From Paracoccaceae bacterium (GTDB lineage: Bacteria > Pseudomonadota > Alphaproteobacteria > Rhodobacterales > Rhodobacteraceae), in NCBI GenBank assembly GCA_022843025.1, contig JALHOL010000007.1, positions 304,922 through 368,921 of the forward strand: a DNA stretch of 64,000 bases, written 5' to 3'. Below the pieces are notes generated by a model that saw only the letters and a list, made by a program, of their open reading frames with translations, did not search any database and had not been told where the DNA came from. Made by a program: the position numbers and the translations under genes. The number at the start of each line of letters is the position of its first letter. The first letter of the stretch is position 1. Positions 62,365 to 64,000 of the stretch are shown here, in pieces.

Positions 62365-63564
62365 ATGACCCCCGTCTACATCTGCGATTACATCCGCACC
62401 CCGATTGGGCGCTTTGGCGGGGCCTTGTCTCCGGTGCGGGCCGATGATCTGACGGCGGTGCCGCTCCGGGCATTGATGGCGCGCCATTCCGGTTTGGACT
62501 GGGCCGCCTTGGCCGATGTCGTCTTTGGCTGCGCCAATCAGGCAGGCGAAGACAATCGCAACGTCGCCCGCATGGCCGTGCTGTTGGCCGGTCTGCCGGT
62601 CGAGGTGCCGGGCACCACGATCAACCGCCTCTGCGGATCGGGCATGGATGCGGTGCTGGTCGCCGCGCGCCAGATTGCCGCCGGCGAGGCCGACTTGATG
62701 ATCGCAGGCGGGGTGGAATCCATGTCACGCGCTCCGTTTGTCATGCCCAAGGCCGACAGCGCCTTTTCCCGCCATGCCGAAATACATGACACCACCATCG
62801 GCTGGCGCTTCATCAACAAGGCAATGCAGGCGGCCTATGGCACGGATTCCATGCCCCAGACCGGCCAGAACGTCGCCGATGACTATGGCATCAGCCGCGA
62901 AGCACAGGATCTGATGGCGCTTTCCTCGCAGGCCAAGGCCGCCGCGGCTCAGGCCAACGGGCGGCTGGCGCAGGAAATCACCCCCGTCACCATCCCCCAG
63001 AAAAAGGGCGATGCACTGGTCATCGACCGCGACGAACATCCCCGCGCCACCACGATTGAGGCACTGGCCAAGCTCAAACCGCTTTTCCCCAACGGATCGG
63101 TCACCGCAGGCAACGCCTCCGGCGTCAATGATGGCGCGGCGGCCTTGATCCTCGCCTCTGAGGCTGGGGCAAAGCGCCATGGCATGACCCCCATCGCACG
63201 GGTTCTGGGCGGCGCAACGGCAGGGGTTCCGCCGCGCATCATGGGCATTGGCCCGGCGCCAGCCAGCCAGAAACTGCTGGCGCGCCTCGGCCTGCACCAA
63301 TCCGATTTTGATGTGATCGAGTTGAACGAGGCCTTCGCCGCCCAAGGCATCGCCACCCTGCGCCAATTGGGCATCGCCGACGATGACCCGCGCGTGAACC
63401 GCAATGGCGGGGCCATTGCGCTCGGCCATCCGCTCGGCATGTCAGGCGCACGCATCACGGGCACAGCCGCGCTGGAACTTGCCGCGATCGGCGGGCGGCG
63501 ATCACTGTCGACAATGTGCATCGGCGTGGGTCAGGGCATCGCCATCGCGTTGGAACGGGTCTGA
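62365..63564 (+). CDS. pcaF: 3-oxoadipyl-CoA thiolase
   Basis: Thiolase of 399 residues that splits beta-ketoadipyl-CoA into succinyl-CoA and acetyl-CoA, the last step of the pathway. Nucleophile C90 lies in N-R-L-C-G-S-G, the histidine in G-H-P-L-G-M-S-G-A-R, and the acid-base cysteine in C-I-G-V-G-Q-G. N-E-A-F-A-A-Q is also intact. It lies directly after pcaJ. The upstream pathway genes (pcaGHBCD) are not in the window. Confidence 0.92.
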   Translation: MTPVYICDYIRTPIGRFGGALSPVRADDLTAVPLRALMARHSGLDWAALADVVFGCANQAGEDNRNVARMAVLLAGLPVEVPGTTINRLCGSGMDAVLVAARQIAAGEADLMIAGGVESMSRAPFVMPKADSAFSRHAEIHDTTIGWRFINKAMQAAYGTDSMPQTGQNVADDYGISREAQDLMALSSQAKAAAAQANGRLAQEITPVTIPQKKGDALVIDRDEHPRATTIEALAKLKPLFPNGSVTAGNASGVNDGAAALILASEAGAKRHGMTPIARVLGGATAGVPPRIMGIGPAPASQKLLARLGLHQSDFDVIELNEAFAAQGIATLRQLGIADDDPRVNRNGGAIALGHPLGMSGARITGTAALELAAIGGRRSLSTMCIGVGQGIAIALERV

Positions 63565-64000
63565 TCACCCTGCCCCGCCGCCGCGCATAATCTTCAAAGT
63601 TGGCCTGGGCCGATCCGGCAATCACCTCCGCTGAAGCGGCTCGTCGTCCGGGACAATACCGCCGCGCGCGCAGGGCATTGCCCCTGTCCGTGACCAAAGG
63701 TTGACCCCGTTGCAAGCGGCCCCCTCAGGCTCGCCCGCTATCGGAAGCCCAAGCCACAGTCCCACATGCAAGGTGCAGGGTCGTCTAAGGTACCTCTTCC
63801 CACGGCGCCAAAGGAAGGCGCATGTCATAATGCTCCCCTTGCCGAAGGGTGGAGGAAATTTAATCTTAATTAAAATTTGGGCATCAACCGACATTCCCCA
63901 AGTGGCCTGCCGCTTGACTTCAAGATCGCCTGATTTTGCTCGCTGGGCAAGCGTTTTTCGCCCCGAGCGGTGTCTGTCGTCGCGCAAACGGCCGAAGTCG
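63565..64000. other. Right-edge intergenic region
   Basis: This stretch of 436 bases holds no convincing gene. A minus-strand frame beginning near 63828, with AGGGGAGC before its ATG, would give about 68 residues of no recognisable type. An AT-rich island with AAATTT inverted ends (63856-63878) stands out and may be a promoter for something to the left or right. No clear terminator follows pcaF. Confidence 0.4.

Noticed and set aside
63622..63987. Minus-strand frame at the right edge
   Set aside because: No family features and a composition change inside the frame; a weak ribosome-binding site before an internal ATG is not enough.

Overview
The window looks like chromosomal DNA of a Rhodobacterales (Paracoccaceae-type) alphaproteobacterium. 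The evidence is very high GC, GC-rich third codon positions, many ATGA/GTGA gene overlaps, abundant ABC uptake systems, a monomeric NADP isocitrate dehydrogenase, an RTX/Hint secreted protein and a beta-ketoadipate (pca) block. The species cannot be named from the sequence alone. I see no phage, insertion sequence, CRISPR array or replication origin. One tRNA gene (Asn, GTT) is present.

Layout, left to right. (1) 1-8.8 kb: the 3' end of a photolyase-like flavoprotein gene, an 800-bp non-coding stretch with short repeats, a YnjF-like CDP-alcohol phosphatidyltransferase divergent from a ynjBCD-type ABC transporter, a CAP-domain protein, an orphan sensor kinase and a metallo-beta-lactamase-fold hydrolase. 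(2) 8.9-16.4 kb: tRNA-Asn, a large secreted coiled-coil protein with a clear terminator, a four-gene lipid/glycosylation operon (LpxH-like phosphoesterase, GT21-type glycosyltransferase, DedA protein, GT2), a small membrane protein and a flavin monooxygenase. (3) 16.5-23.6 kb: a tight minus-strand operon for uptake and deamination of a nucleobase-like compound (cytosine-deaminase homologue, BMP-type binding protein, amidase, ATPase and two permeases). (4) 23.8-25.2 kb: cobQ.

(5) 25.4-34.2 kb: a regulated catabolic island. A BetI-like TetR repressor is divergent from a Rieske oxygenase gene, with a triple half-site operator between them. A complete PotFGHI-type ABC transporter, a DMSP-lyase-like cupin, an amidohydrolase and a small cupin follow. 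The set suggests uptake and breakdown of a methylated or quaternary amine/sulfonium osmolyte or an amide of one. This is the best candidate for an undescribed system here. (6) 34.7-39.4 kb: a hypothetical protein, an orphan modA, mtnA and icd. (7) 39.6-48.1 kb: a second catabolic island. A GntR/FCD regulator and a FAH-family hydrolase diverge around an array of ACCAATT sites; then come a NitT/TauT-type transporter, an oxalyl-CoA-synthetase-like ligase, a ketopantoate-reductase-like enzyme and a second FAH-family hydrolase.

(8) 48.2-55.5 kb: a serine hydrolase, an RND efflux pair, rsgA and a hypothetical protein. (9) 55.6-59.7 kb: a 1383-residue secreted NIDO-RTX-Hint protein containing a recent 510-bp internal duplication. 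(10) 60.1-64 kb: an IclR regulator divergent from pcaIJF, the last steps of the beta-ketoadipate pathway.

Start codons were chosen from ribosome-binding sites, overlaps and family lengths. Family assignments rest on motifs read by eye; no database search was run.
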